Part shown: piece after piece, positions 17,045 through 27,004 of the stretch
Numbering within the stretch: position 1 is the first letter of the stretch
Layout: the number at the start of each line of letters is the position of its first letter
Position numbers and translations under genes: made by a program
Notes under the pieces: generated by a model
Seen by the model: the letters and a program-made list of their open reading frames with translations, nothing else
The model's database searches: none
Told to the model about the DNA's origin: nothing
Assembly (NCBI RefSeq): GCF_000422705.1
Contig: NZ_AUGO01000006.1
Span: 1-64,000 of the forward strand
Length of the DNA stretch: 64,000 nucleotides
Direction: 5' to 3'
Origin: Flavobacterium soli DSM 19725
GTDB taxonomy: Bacteria; Bacteroidota; Bacteroidia; Flavobacteriales; Flavobacteriaceae

Positions 17045-20000
17045 ATGAAAAACAATCTACTGTTCCTATCCTGTATGGGAATAAGTCTGTGTGGCTTCCC
17101 TGCAGCAGCAGGAGAACGTACACACGGCAGGGCAGGGCTGGAGTGCCCCAAAGGGCTCACCGCGCTTCTGGACACCTTTCCCCTGCAAACAATAACCATC
17201 ACCGGAACCGTCCGCGATGCGGCAGGGCCCCTGCCCGGCGTCACCGTAAGGGTAAAGGGCAACAGGACCGTAACCCTCACCGATAGCGAGGGAAGATACG
17301 CCATCATGGCAGAAACGGGCGATGTACTGCTGTTCAGCTACGTCGGCTACAGGGAATACGAAGTGACCGTAACAACGGCCAATATAATCGATGCCATATT
17401 GCAGGAGGATGCAACCTCCCTGCAGGAAGTCACCGTCAATGCGGGCTACTACAGGGTAACGGACAGGGAACGTACGGGAAGCATCGCAAAGATTACGAGC
17501 AAGGAAATCGGGACACAGCCGGTCACCAACGTCCTAGCTACCATGCAGGGACGCATGGCAGGGGTAAACATCACCCAGACAACGGGCGTGCCGGGTGGCA
17601 GCTTTGACATCCAGATCCGCGGACTCAACAGCGTCAGGACGGGAGGCAACAGCCCCCTCTATATCGTCGATGGCGTACCGTATGCCGCCGATGCGATCGG
17701 GACGGGCATCAACTCGGCCGTCCTGCCCTATGCACCCAGCCCCCTGAACAGCCTCAACCCCGAACAGGTGGAAAGCATAGAGGTACTCAAGGATGCCGAC
17801 GCCACCGCCATATACGGATCACGGGGGGCAAATGGGGTGGTTCTGATTACCACCAAGAAGGGGAAGGCAGGTGCTACGAGGTATAATGTGGACGTCTCGA
17901 CAGGGATGGGAAGCATCACCCGCAGGATCGACCTGCTCGATACCGCACAGTACCTCGCCATGAGGGAAGAGGCCTTCCGAAACGATGGCATCGGGGAGTT
18001 TCCCGCACAGGCCTATGATGTGAACGGCACCTGGGACCGCAACCGCAACACCGACTGGCAGCGGGAACTGCTCGGGCAGACCGCCCATATTACGAACGCA
18101 CAGCTGTCGATGTCGGGCGGGACCGCACAGACACAGTTTCTCGTGGGGGGCAGTTTCAACCGGCAGGGTACCGTCTATGACGGCGACTTTGCCTACAGGA
18201 AAAGTAACCTCCACCTGCAGTTGGGGCATGCCTCGGCCGACCAGCGGTTCAAGGCAAGCTTCTCGGCAGGTTATACGTTGCAGGACAACAACCAGCCACG
18301 GGTGGACCTGATGGTCGAGGCCCTGAGGCTGGCGCCAAATGCTCCCGACCTGTATGATGCCGACGGGGAACTGAACTGGGAAGGCAGCACTTGGGAAAAT
18401 CCCCTGCGCCACTATGAGGGGCAGTACGGGGCGACGACAAGGGACCTTATGGCCAATTCCACGCTTAGTTACCTGCTGCTGCCCGGTCTCGAACTGCGTT
18501 CTGGCTTCGGATACACCACGCTTCGCAACGCGGAACGCACCGCCGCACCTTCGACAATGTTCGACCCCGCCTTTGGCGTGACCAGTGCGGCGTCTTCCCT
18601 GATCGTGAGTGCTGCCGACCGCAGCTCGTGGATCGCGGAACCGCAACTGCATTGGAAGGGACGGCTCGGCAAGGCAAGGCTGGAACTGCTGGTAGGAGCC
18701 ACCTTCCAGTCCCAAGGCGGGAGCCAGCTGGCCCAATATGCCGAAGGCTTTTCCAGCAACAGCCTGATCCGGAATATAGGGGCGGCATCCAACCTGTTTA
18801 CGGTGACGAGTGACAACACCGAATACCGCTACCAGGCCTTCTTCGGCCGTGCCAACCTGATTTGGGACGACAGGTACATCCTGAACCTCACGGGAAGGCG
18901 TGACGGCTCAAGCCGCTTCGGCCCCGGCAAGCAGTTTGCCAACTTTGGTGCCGCAGGCGTGGCGTGGCTTTTCTCAAGGGAAGCACTGCTGAAGGACAGT
19001 AACGTGCTGAGCCACGGCAAGCTGAGGGGCAGCTATGGCGTGACGGGCAGTGACCAGATCGGCGACTACCAGTACCTCGATACCTACGCCCCAAGCGGGG
19101 TGCTATATGGGGGCGTCATGGGATTGCGTCCGACCCGCCTGTTCAATCCCGACTTCGGATGGGAAACCAATCGCAAGATGGAGGCCGCACTCGAACTGGG
19201 ATTCCTCAGGGACCGCATCATGCTGACAGCCGGATGGTACCGCAACACCTCGGGCAACCAGCTCGCGGGGATACCGCTGCCGGGCACCACGGGATTCAAC
19301 ATCATTCAGGCCAATCTGGAAGCCACGGTGCAGAACAGGGGCCTCGAGCTGACCCTGCAGGCGGTGAACATGCAGGGCAGGGATTTCAAGTGGACCAGCA
19401 GCCTCAATTTTACGCAGGAACGCAACAAGCTGGTGGAGTTTCCGGGACTCGAGACTTCAACCTACCGCAATACCTACGCCATAGGCCAGCCGCTGAACAT
19501 CCGAAAGATGTACCATTTTACGGGCGTCGATCCGGAAACGGGACTCTACACCTTCGAGGATGTAAACGGCGATGGCCGACTCACCGCGGCGGAAGACAAG
19601 AAACAGGTGGTGGATTTCACGCCTGCTTATTATGGCGGCCTCCACAACGACCTCCGGTACGGCAACTGGCAACTCGGCTTCCTGTTCCAGTTCGTACGGC
19701 AGCAGAATTTCAATTCGGCCGTCAACTTTGGGGCGCCGGGAACATCCAACCAGCCCGTCACGGCACTCGACCGCTGGCAGGAGCCGGGCGACGTGAGCGA
19801 CCACCAGCGGTTTACTTCGGGCAGCAACGGTGCGGCCATGTCGGCCTACAACCGTTACCGTGACAGTGATGCCGCTGTAAGCGATGCCTCCTACGTCCGG
19901 CTAAGGAACCTTTCCATTTCCTATACCTTGCCCGCAACCGCCCTTAAAGGGGTGCAGTGCAGGATGTTTGTGGAAGGGCAGAACCTGCTGACGTTTACGA

Positions 20001-20089
20001 AATTCGAAGGGGCAGACCCCGAATTCAAGGCAGCGGGCTACCTGCCACCGCTGAAAGTCATCAGCGCGGGCATGCAATTTAACTTTTAA
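17045..20089 (+). CDS. SusC/RagA-family TonB-dependent outer-membrane transporter
   Basis: The 1014-residue protein has a signal peptide (about 1-22), a carboxypeptidase-D-like domain (about 50-130: ITGTVRDAAGPLPGVTV to LLFSYVGYREYEV), a TonB plug with the SusC signatures IQIRGLNS and VLKDADATAIYGSRGANGVV, and a long beta-barrel ending in aromatic F (MQFNF). SusC proteins import oligomers across the outer membrane, using TonB energy, under a SusD lid. It leads an operon with a SusD gene (10 bp later) and a secreted S9 peptidase, which points to peptide rather than glycan uptake. Codon use is G+C-rich, unlike the SusC at 38976. No anti-sigma or sigma gene is adjacent. Confidence 0.93.
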   Translation: MKNNLLFLSCMGISLCGFPAAAGERTHGRAGLECPKGLTALLDTFPLQTITITGTVRDAAGPLPGVTVRVKGNRTVTLTDSEGRYAIMAETGDVLLFSYVGYREYEVTVTTANIIDAILQEDATSLQEVTVNAGYYRVTDRERTGSIAKITSKEIGTQPVTNVLATMQGRMAGVNITQTTGVPGGSFDIQIRGLNSVRTGGNSPLYIVDGVPYAADAIGTGINSAVLPYAPSPLNSLNPEQVESIEVLKDADATAIYGSRGANGVVLITTKKGKAGATRYNVDVSTGMGSITRRIDLLDTAQYLAMREEAFRNDGIGEFPAQAYDVNGTWDRNRNTDWQRELLGQTAHITNAQLSMSGGTAQTQFLVGGSFNRQGTVYDGDFAYRKSNLHLQLGHASADQRFKASFSAGYTLQDNNQPRVDLMVEALRLAPNAPDLYDADGELNWEGSTWENPLRHYEGQYGATTRDLMANSTLSYLLLPGLELRSGFGYTTLRNAERTAAPSTMFDPAFGVTSAASSLIVSAADRSSWIAEPQLHWKGRLGKARLELLVGATFQSQGGSQLAQYAEGFSSNSLIRNIGAASNLFTVTSDNTEYRYQAFFGRANLIWDDRYILNLTGRRDGSSRFGPGKQFANFGAAGVAWLFSREALLKDSNVLSHGKLRGSYGVTGSDQIGDYQYLDTYAPSGVLYGGVMGLRPTRLFNPDFGWETNRKMEAALELGFLRDRIMLTAGWYRNTSGNQLAGIPLPGTTGFNIIQANLEATVQNRGLELTLQAVNMQGRDFKWTSSLNFTQERNKLVEFPGLETSTYRNTYAIGQPLNIRKMYHFTGVDPETGLYTFEDVNGDGRLTAAEDKKQVVDFTPAYYGGLHNDLRYGNWQLGFLFQFVRQQNFNSAVNFGAPGTSNQPVTALDRWQEPGDVSDHQRFTSGSNGAAMSAYNRYRDSDAAVSDASYVRLRNLSISYTLPATALKGVQCRMFVEGQNLLTFTKFEGADPEFKAAGYLPPLKVISAGMQFNF

Positions 20090-20099
20090 TACTTATACC

Positions 20100-21485
20100 A
20101 TGAAAAATATGATCCGACGATGGAGCGGCACCCTTGGCGGGCTGTTCCTCTTGCTTTCCGTATCCTGTACGGAGTTTATCGAAGTGCCGCTGCCCGATGG
20201 GCAATTGACGGCCGAAGGAATTTTCGAGGAACCGGCCACGGCACATGCCGCAATGGCTTCGGTCTATGCGCAGTTGCGCGATGGCGGACTCCTGACGGGG
20301 AACCCGCAGGGGCTCTCCTGCCTGTTGGGGACCTATACCGACGAACTGGACTACTACGGCAGCACCCAGGGCGCTCCATGGGCCTTCTACAGCAATGCAT
20401 TGCTGCCCACCAGCAGTGAGGTCGCCGTGTTGTGGAACAGCAGTTACCAGCAAATCTATGCGGCCAACGCCGTGCTGGAAGGGGTCGAAGCTTCGGCATC
20501 CTTGCCCGTAGCCGACCGCCGGCAGCTGACAGGTGAGGCCCTGTTTGTTCGGGCCTTCCTGCATGCCTATCTGGCACAGCTGTATAATGGTGTGCCCTAT
20601 GTCACGACCACGGATTATAGGGAAAATGCGGTGGCACGGAGGCTGGGTGCAACGGAGGTATTGGAGGAGGCCAAGGCCGACCTGCTACTGGCAGCGGAAC
20701 TGCTGCCCGAGGCGTACGTCACGTCGGATCGTGTGCGTCCGAACCGCTATGCCGCACGTGCCGTGCTGGCACGCATCTGCCTTTACCTCGGACAATGGGA
20801 CGGGGCGGGCAACCATGCATCGGCCGTTCTGAACCGTACGGAACTGTACCCGTTTCAGGAAGACCTCGACGGGGAGTTCCTGGCGGACAGCCCTTCCACC
20901 ATCTGGCAGTTCAGCCCCGCATCGGGAGAGGCCAACACCCGGGAAGGCGCAACGTTTATATTCGGCAGTGGCCCGCCCCCGCTGGTGGCCCTGAAGCCTG
21001 AGCTGGTGGCCGCCTTTGGGGACGGCGACCTGCGGAAGGAGAAGTGGATCAGGGCCGTAACGGACGGTACCGACACCTGGTACCATGCCTTTAAATACAG
21101 GCAGCACCAGAATGGTGGTGCACGGGAGCACTCCGTACTGCTCAGGCAGGCGGAAATGTACCTGATCCGGGCAGAGGCAAGGGCCCGTGGAGGCGACCTG
21201 ATCGGGGCAAGGGAAGACCTGGACAGGATACGGAACCGGGCAGGGCTGGGGCCGACAACGGCGCTGACGGCGGAGGAAATGGTAGCCGCGATCTTTGCGG
21301 AACGCCAACTGGAACTGTTTACGGAACTGGGACACCGCTATTTTGACCTCCGCCGATCGGGTACGATCGACACGGTACTGCAGCAGTTGAAGCCGGGATG
21401 GGAGTCCGAGGATGCCCTGTTTCCGATACCGGAAACGGAACTCGGCCTGAACCCCAACCTGGTACCCCAAAATCCGGGCTACTGA
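20100..21485 (+). CDS. SusD/RagB-family substrate-binding lipoprotein
   Basis: The 461-residue protein has a basic leader, hydrophobic stretch and lipobox LLSVSC (Cys23). It is followed by the TPR-like helices of SusD proteins and the conserved C-terminal block RNRAGLGPTT...ERQLELFTELGHRYFDLRR, with PIPETELGLNPNL near the end. SusD proteins cap the SusC barrel on the cell surface and bind the ligand. The gene is 10 bp after susC, and its TGA overlaps the peptidase ATG by one base (TGATG), showing a single transcription unit. Confidence 0.93.
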   Translation: MKNMIRRWSGTLGGLFLLLSVSCTEFIEVPLPDGQLTAEGIFEEPATAHAAMASVYAQLRDGGLLTGNPQGLSCLLGTYTDELDYYGSTQGAPWAFYSNALLPTSSEVAVLWNSSYQQIYAANAVLEGVEASASLPVADRRQLTGEALFVRAFLHAYLAQLYNGVPYVTTTDYRENAVARRLGATEVLEEAKADLLLAAELLPEAYVTSDRVRPNRYAARAVLARICLYLGQWDGAGNHASAVLNRTELYPFQEDLDGEFLADSPSTIWQFSPASGEANTREGATFIFGSGPPPLVALKPELVAAFGDGDLRKEKWIRAVTDGTDTWYHAFKYRQHQNGGAREHSVLLRQAEMYLIRAEARARGGDLIGAREDLDRIRNRAGLGPTTALTAEEMVAAIFAERQLELFTELGHRYFDLRRSGTIDTVLQQLKPGWESEDALFPIPETELGLNPNLVPQNPGY

Positions 21486-24112
21486 TGGGGAGGCTATTTT
21501 CATTTGGGAAGGTGTTCCTGCTTTGGCTGCTCATGGCCTGCCCCCTGATGGGGCAGGTCGACACCTTGGAGGCGGTAACGGAGGAAGACCACGGCTTGTG
21601 GTCCACCCTCGTGCTGGAAGCCGTATCGGACGATGGCCAATGGACGAGCTATTCGGTGCGCTACCCTTCCAAGGAGGATACGCTTTTTGTACAGTCCACC
21701 GCTACAGGGAAACGCTATGCGATGGCAGGTGGCCGTTCGGGCAGCTTTGCGGGGGGTGCCTATTTTGGATACCTTGATCCGTCGGGCTTTGGATTGCTTC
21801 GTATGGAAACGGGGAAGGTGTGGAAGGAAGAAGGGGTAAGCCGCTTTGCCTTTGCAGGAACGGACGCCTTGGCACTCTATGCGCGCCACGGTAACGGAAT
21901 GGGCGAGTTGCTGTTGCGCGATCTGCAGGGCAGGACGGTACGGAACCTGAGTAGCGTGGAGGAGTATGCCGTAAGTGCTGATGGTAAGTCCGTGGCCTAT
22001 GTGCTGGCCGAGGACGGTGCTGCTGCGGTATATGCAATTGCATTCAGTGGAGCGGCGCTGCCGCGGCGGCTCGCCGTGGCAGCCGGTGCTGCATTTCACA
22101 CGCTGGTATGGCAGGAAAACGGCCAGGCTATAGCGTTCGCTTCCCGCAAGTTGGACGCTCCGGTGGCCAGTGCGGATGCCCTTTGGTACTATGACTTCGG
22201 GCAGAAGCGGCTGCTTTCGTATGAACTTAAAGGTGCTGCCTCCTGGCCGCAGGAATTGGTGGCCGCTCCCGTGGATGGGGCCAATATGGTGATGTCCCCC
22301 GATGGGCAGCGGGTCTATGTGTCCGCAAGGGTAAGGCAACAGCCGGAGGTGTTCGGCCCTGCCACGGTGCAGGTCTGGAACACGGCAGACTACCGCCTGC
22401 CAACCTACCGTGAAAAGTACGGCGAGCCGGGTAGGGGATATCTGGCAGAGTGGACACCCCGTACCAATGGAATGGTGGTAGTGGGTGACACCATACAGGC
22501 AGTCGGTCACCTGAACCGTGAAAGGCGTTTCGTACTGCTCTTCGACAGCTCGCCCTACAGGACCGAGCGGAAGAATGTGCCCGACCGGGACTGCTATCGG
22601 CAGGACGTCGCAACGGGCAGGAGGACGTTGGTGGCCGGAGGGCTCACCATGGACAGCCATCACTTGGCAGTACAGGCCAATGGCGAAAGGATCTGCTATT
22701 TCAGGGAGGGGCACTGGTATGCGTATGATACCCGCACCGGGGTAACCCGCTGCATCAGCAAGGGGGCTGGCGTATCGTTTGCGGCGGAAGAACACGACAA
22801 GCCCGAGGCACCAAGGGCGTATGGCAGTGCGGGATGGACGCCTGATGGCAGGACGTTCCTGCTGTACGACAGGTTTGACCTGTGGGCATACCGGCACGGC
22901 GATGGCAAGCTCCAACGGCTGACCCATGGAAGGGAAGCCGGGCTTCGGTTTCGGAGGGCTAAAGTGGGAGGCCAGCGGCACGGTACTTCATGGATGCTGG
23001 AGCACGGTGATAGCGTGGATCTGGAAGGGGGAATAGTACTCGACGCCACTGCGGCAGACCATAGCCAATCCGGCTTGTATGTGCTGAGGCAGGGAAAGCG
23101 GGAGCGCCAGCTGCTCCTGCACCCGAAGCGGATGGTCAGGGTGTTGAAAGCCGGAAGGAAGCCGCTGTATGTCTACCAGGAAGAGGATTTTGCACAGCCG
23201 CCCCGCCTGCATGTCTTGGAGGGGGATGCGGCAAAGGGACGGTTGCTGTACGGCAGCAGTCCGCACCACGATCGGTACCAATGGGGCCGCTCGGAACTGG
23301 TGGCCTATAAAAATTCGAAAGGGCAGCCCTTGAAGGGCGTACTGTTCTATCCCGCAGGCTATGACAGGACGAAAAGCTATCCGATGGTGGTGAGCGTCTA
23401 CGAGCGGCAGAACGGCACCTTGCACACCTTTGTACCGCCATCAATTTACGACCATACGGGATTCAACCGGACGCTCTACACACTAGAGGGCTATTTTGTG
23501 TTCCTTCCCGATATAGTCTATGAAGTGGGGAATCCGGGCTTTTCAGCTGTTGATTGTGTGGTGGCGGGTACGGACGCCGCCGTGGCCGCCGCCAATATTG
23601 ATCCCGATCGGATCGGCCTGTACGGCACCTCGTTTGGCGGGTACCAGGTCAATTTTATCATCACCCAGTCCGACAGGTTCAGGGCGGCAGTGGCAGGGGC
23701 CGCTGTCAATGACTTGGCGAGTGCCTACCTGTCCATGGGCTGGAATTACGGCATTACCGATAGCTGGCGGTTTGAGAGCCAGCAGATGCGGATGGGAAAG
23801 CCGCTGTTTCAGGACTTTGAGGGCTACGCTGACAATTCGCCGATCCGTCACGCGGCGGCGGTACGGACCCCCTTGCTGTCGTTTGCAGGCGGCAAGGATT
23901 ACCAGGTAAACCCGTTCCAGTCGATGGAATTCTTTGTGGCCTTGCGGAGGTTGCAGAAGCCCCATGTGATGCTGCTCTATCCCGAGGAGGAGCACGTGAT
24001 CCATGGCAGGGAGAACCGCAAGGACCTGACAACGAAGATGCTGCAATGGTTTGGCCATTACCTGAAAGGGACCGCCCCTGCTTCATGGATGCGGCACGAT
24101 ACGACGCCCTGA
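21485..24112 (+). CDS. Exported S9 family prolyl-oligopeptidase-like peptidase
   Basis: The start at 21485 gives 875 residues with a signal peptide (LFSFGKVFLLWLLMACPLMGQ, cut after about residue 24); an upstream in-frame ATG at 21398 would be inside susD. The N-terminal two thirds are beta-propeller-like. The C-terminal alpha/beta-hydrolase domain has the nucleophile motif GTSFGG (Ser716), GGKDYQ (Asp805) and HVIHGR (His840), a full triad. S9 enzymes cleave short peptides, often after proline. With SusC/SusD it should trim peptides in the periplasm or at the surface before import. It is somewhat longer than typical 700-residue members because of the propeller region. Confidence 0.9.
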   Translation: MGRLFSFGKVFLLWLLMACPLMGQVDTLEAVTEEDHGLWSTLVLEAVSDDGQWTSYSVRYPSKEDTLFVQSTATGKRYAMAGGRSGSFAGGAYFGYLDPSGFGLLRMETGKVWKEEGVSRFAFAGTDALALYARHGNGMGELLLRDLQGRTVRNLSSVEEYAVSADGKSVAYVLAEDGAAAVYAIAFSGAALPRRLAVAAGAAFHTLVWQENGQAIAFASRKLDAPVASADALWYYDFGQKRLLSYELKGAASWPQELVAAPVDGANMVMSPDGQRVYVSARVRQQPEVFGPATVQVWNTADYRLPTYREKYGEPGRGYLAEWTPRTNGMVVVGDTIQAVGHLNRERRFVLLFDSSPYRTERKNVPDRDCYRQDVATGRRTLVAGGLTMDSHHLAVQANGERICYFREGHWYAYDTRTGVTRCISKGAGVSFAAEEHDKPEAPRAYGSAGWTPDGRTFLLYDRFDLWAYRHGDGKLQRLTHGREAGLRFRRAKVGGQRHGTSWMLEHGDSVDLEGGIVLDATAADHSQSGLYVLRQGKRERQLLLHPKRMVRVLKAGRKPLYVYQEEDFAQPPRLHVLEGDAAKGRLLYGSSPHHDRYQWGRSELVAYKNSKGQPLKGVLFYPAGYDRTKSYPMVVSVYERQNGTLHTFVPPSIYDHTGFNRTLYTLEGYFVFLPDIVYEVGNPGFSAVDCVVAGTDAAVAAANIDPDRIGLYGTSFGGYQVNFIITQSDRFRAAVAGAAVNDLASAYLSMGWNYGITDSWRFESQQMRMGKPLFQDFEGYADNSPIRHAAAVRTPLLSFAGGKDYQVNPFQSMEFFVALRRLQKPHVMLLYPEEEHVIHGRENRKDLTTKMLQWFGHYLKGTAPASWMRHDTTP

Positions 24113-24126
24113 CAGTTAAAAATGAC

Positions 24127-24155
24127 AATGCAGTCCAAAAAGGTTGGACTGCATT
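24127..24155. terminator. Hairpin between the peptidase and DUF6520-like genes
   Basis: AATGCAGTCCA paired with TGGACTGCATT around a short A-rich loop. It sits between convergent genes ending at 24112 and 24179. The T run after it is weak, so strength is uncertain. Confidence 0.6.
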
Positions 24156-24178
24156 GCGTTTACCATGGGGCAGTTCTT

Positions 24179-24448
24179 TTACTGCTCGATATGGTAGAGG
24201 GGTACGGTACAGGTAGTCGCACCCAATGAAGGTTTCCCCCATAGGGTGATGTCACCCGACTTGCACACATCGCCAAATTCCGTCTGGCACATGAACCCCT
24301 GGTCCACACAGGTGCCGGAAATTTGCTGGTAGGCCTGGCGGTTATCCAGCACCTTGTTCCCTGCCATGGACATGGTGGTGAAGGCACCACCGATTCCCAG
24401 TACTGCGACTGCCAAAGGCATCATCAGTTTTTTGAAACGTGTTTTCAT
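24179..24448 (-). CDS. DUF6520-like small exported protein
   Basis: The 89-residue protein has a signal peptide (KLMMPLAVAVLGIGGAF, probably cut near residue 29) and a short Cys-containing mature region (CVDQGFMCQ, DVCKSGD, TTCTVPLYHI). This matches the DUF6520 layout common in Bacteroidota, with no known function. Four cysteines in about 60 residues suggest disulfides in the periplasm. The gene lies 94 bp downstream of a MauE/DoxX-like membrane protein on the same strand. The two are probably co-transcribed, and a redox link is plausible. Confidence 0.75.
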   Translation of the reverse strand: MKTRFKKLMMPLAVAVLGIGGAFTTMSMAGNKVLDNRQAYQQISGTCVDQGFMCQTEFGDVCKSGDITLWGKPSLGATTCTVPLYHIEQ

Positions 24449-24542
24449 AATAGAAGTATGTATTGGTTATGATCTACTTTTTTCTACAGGTGTTCGATCT
24501 TCTTCCTGACACATTGCGCATGTATATCCTCAGTGTTCACTT

Positions 24543-26063
24543 TTATTTTTGGTGTTCGCTTTTCCTTTTTCCCATCAGGTGCTCCATGAGACGGTAGGCT
24601 ACGATTTTGTCATCGATCAGGGCATACACGGTACCATCCGATACGATAAGGCTCCTGAGCCGCTTTCCGTTGATGTGGTAGAGGTAGAAGCTGGCTTCAT
24701 ACCGCTGCCTTCCCATATCATATACATCGATGATGCTGGCGATGCTCCATAGTTCCTTAGGTTCAAGGCGGCCCATCAGTGCCGAATTGACATAGAGGTA
24801 GGGGCCGTCAACGGCACTCCGCCTGTTGACCACCAGCGGGGGCCTTTCATGGGTAGTGATGCCGTGCCGATCGACATGTGTCAGGGCAAGCTGGGCTTGG
24901 CTGATGGTATCGATAGTATTGCCGCGGAACCTTAGCTGCAAGCTGCTGTCGGCCACCGTGTATTGGTTGCGGTAGCGGTAGACATAGGCCATGCTGTTGA
25001 GGCTTGCCGAATAGTGGAGATCGCCGTCGGTATCGAATATCCCATCGATTTGCTTTTCAAGCAGCAGCCTGTTGTACCGGACACCTGTAGTATCGGTGGT
25101 AGCGAAGGCACCCAAAACGTGTTCGCCCTGGGGAGGTTCGAGATACCTTAGGAAAAGGGTGCCGTCTGGGCCGGGTTGCAGCTGTGAGAAATACCGGCCC
25201 AAACGGAGCAGGAGCTTCCCTTTCCAATCATCCGTACTTCCTTTATAGATATAGGGTGCCGTACCTTCATACACATAGAAATCGGTACCGCTTACTTTGA
25301 TTTGGGGCCGCCGGAAAGGCAGGTCGGTCCTGTCAAGCGTAATGCGGAATTGCCCCACTCTTGTAAGCGTTGTGTCGAGTACCGTCATGGTGAGCGGTGC
25401 CGTTACATTGCCCAGATAGATTTTGCTCCCCTGTGCCCCTGCGAAATAGTAGGAGTTGACGCCGAGTTCGGCCTGATGGATCTCTTCCGCCCCATGTCCG
25501 GGAAACCGCCTGATAAACGTATTGCGGTGGTGCACGATGTCTTCCGACCAATTGAAAAGTAGGAGGACGGTGGCACCGCCTGCCGTTAGTGCTGCCAGTA
25601 CCGTCAGCAGGCGCATCTTGAAGCGCCACTGCGGCTTGGTCGTTTCCGAGGGCATGATAAGCAATGCCGCTGCCCCCTGGAGCACGAAGGCCAGGTTGAA
25701 GGTCAGGTGCTGGTGCCAGGTCATCTTTTCGAGGACCCCGCCACACGAGCACGGTACGAAGGGGCTATGGTGGAGGATGATATGGATATAGGCAGAGAAC
25801 ATCGCCATAAGGGTCAGGCTTCCCAATAGGGCTGCGAACCTCCATCTTGTGGAAAGTAATATACCGGCCAGTAGCAGTTCTAGGAGGGGTACCCCTAAGG
25901 CAAGTTCGGCTGCAAAGGCACTCAGCAGGGGCGACTGCCCCAGCTGCACCCTGAAGTTTTCATGATCGATCAGTTTGCTGGTTGCCGCATAGGTAAACAG
26001 TAGGACGTACAGCAGGACAACCACATCTATAAAATAAGGTCTGATTTGGGATAATCGGTTCAT
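24543..26063 (-). CDS. MauE/DoxX-like membrane protein with large C-terminal extension
   Basis: The 506-residue protein begins with four hydrophobic helices (about 10-28, 50-72, 76-98 and 116-135) typical of MauE/DoxX redox-associated membrane proteins. A conserved Cys pair, PCSCGG (Cys105, Cys107), lies between helices 3 and 4. A fifth helix at about 150-168 leads to a roughly 330-residue extracytoplasmic region of beta-rich character (many GTLFLRYLEPP- and YVYRYRNQY-like strands). MauE-type proteins pass reducing equivalents to exported thiol proteins. The long extension resembles the beta-propeller tails sometimes fused in Bacteroidota; its ligand is unknown. Confidence 0.75.
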   Translation of the reverse strand: MNRLSQIRPYFIDVVVLLYVLLFTYAATSKLIDHENFRVQLGQSPLLSAFAAELALGVPLLELLLAGILLSTRWRFAALLGSLTLMAMFSAYIHIILHHSPFVPCSCGGVLEKMTWHQHLTFNLAFVLQGAAALLIMPSETTKPQWRFKMRLLTVLAALTAGGATVLLLFNWSEDIVHHRNTFIRRFPGHGAEEIHQAELGVNSYYFAGAQGSKIYLGNVTAPLTMTVLDTTLTRVGQFRITLDRTDLPFRRPQIKVSGTDFYVYEGTAPYIYKGSTDDWKGKLLLRLGRYFSQLQPGPDGTLFLRYLEPPQGEHVLGAFATTDTTGVRYNRLLLEKQIDGIFDTDGDLHYSASLNSMAYVYRYRNQYTVADSSLQLRFRGNTIDTISQAQLALTHVDRHGITTHERPPLVVNRRSAVDGPYLYVNSALMGRLEPKELWSIASIIDVYDMGRQRYEASFYLYHINGKRLRSLIVSDGTVYALIDDKIVAYRLMEHLMGKRKSEHQK

Positions 26064-26449
26064 AACGTGATAGTTTGATACCGTAAAGTTGCAAAGTTAT
26101 GCGGCAAATCACTGTGCGATTCCTGAAAAGCTGTACGCCAAAACGGCTAATGCCTATGGATGCTGATAGGGGGAAGGGAGTAATGGAGGACATCTGCTGC
26201 ATCCCCACTGCGGCACAGGGCAGGGAACCGTAGGTGGACAGCGGGTGGCTTCCTTTGCAGGACGGGCAGGATCACGCTCCCGGAGAGGGTCGCGGCGGTC
26301 GCAAAAAAAAGGGAGAATGGGAAAAACCGGGAAACGGTATTGCTTTTTTGTGTAATATTGCAGGAGGTAGGCAGAGGACTTCTGGTGCATAGGAAGCCTT
26401 TTGCACGAGGGAAGCCATGCCGTACAGGAAATGAGATACGATTTTTACA
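26064..26449. other. 386-bp gap before the GNAT gene
   Basis: It holds the promoter of the minus-strand MauE-like gene near 26064-26130 and of the GNAT gene near 26330-26449. Nothing else recognised; open frames here are uncharacteristic in composition. Confidence 0.4.
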
Positions 26450-27004
26450 ATGAAGATTAGGACGGAAAGAAGTGAGGACTGCGGTGAGATATTTGACGTT
26501 GTCGGGAGTGCTTACGGGGAAGGAGGGCATGCCAGTCACAAGCAACAGTTGTTGGTTGAGGGATTGAGGGATTCGGAGTCGTTTGTTCGGGAATTATCCT
26601 TGGTGGCTGAAATGGACGGGGAGATTGTGGGCTATATTGTACTGGCAAGGATCAGGATCATAACCAAGGAATTGCAAAAAGGAGCGCTGGCATTGGCTAC
26701 GATAGCCGTAGTGAAGAGATACAGGGGAAAGGGGATTGGGGCGAAGCTGATCCAGAAAGCGCATAGGAGGGCCAAGGCACTGGGCTTTGATGCCGTTATC
26801 GCAGTGGGTGGCGGGGAATATTTTCAGAAATTTGGATACCAGGGCATAAAAAAATACGGAATAGAAGTACCTTTTGACGGACCTGATGAAAGGGGGATGG
26901 TGAAAGAGCTGACGGAAAACGCCTTGGAAGGCATCAAGGGAACGGTAGAATACCCAAGGGAGTTTTACAGAAAGGGCACCGCCACTGGGAAGGTCAAACA
27001 ATAA
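26450..27004 (+). CDS. GNAT-family N-acetyltransferase
   Basis: The 184-residue protein fits the GNAT fold. Motif A is TIAVVKRYRGKGIGAKLIQKA, where the R-G-K-G-I-G loop binds acetyl-CoA pyrophosphate. Then come GFDAVIAVGGGEYFQKFGYQ and a C-terminal extension. The YFQKFGY segment is typical of the YhbS-like subgroup. The substrate is not deducible. It is monocistronic, with a strong terminator at 27147-27177. Confidence 0.85.
   Translation: MKIRTERSEDCGEIFDVVGSAYGEGGHASHKQQLLVEGLRDSESFVRELSLVAEMDGEIVGYIVLARIRIITKELQKGALALATIAVVKRYRGKGIGAKLIQKAHRRAKALGFDAVIAVGGGEYFQKFGYQGIKKYGIEVPFDGPDERGMVKELTENALEGIKGTVEYPREFYRKGTATGKVKQ

Noticed and set aside
21398..21485. Upstream in-frame start for the S9 peptidase
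   Set aside because: It would lie inside the susD gene and leave a signal peptide internal; 21485 starts directly with a signal sequence.
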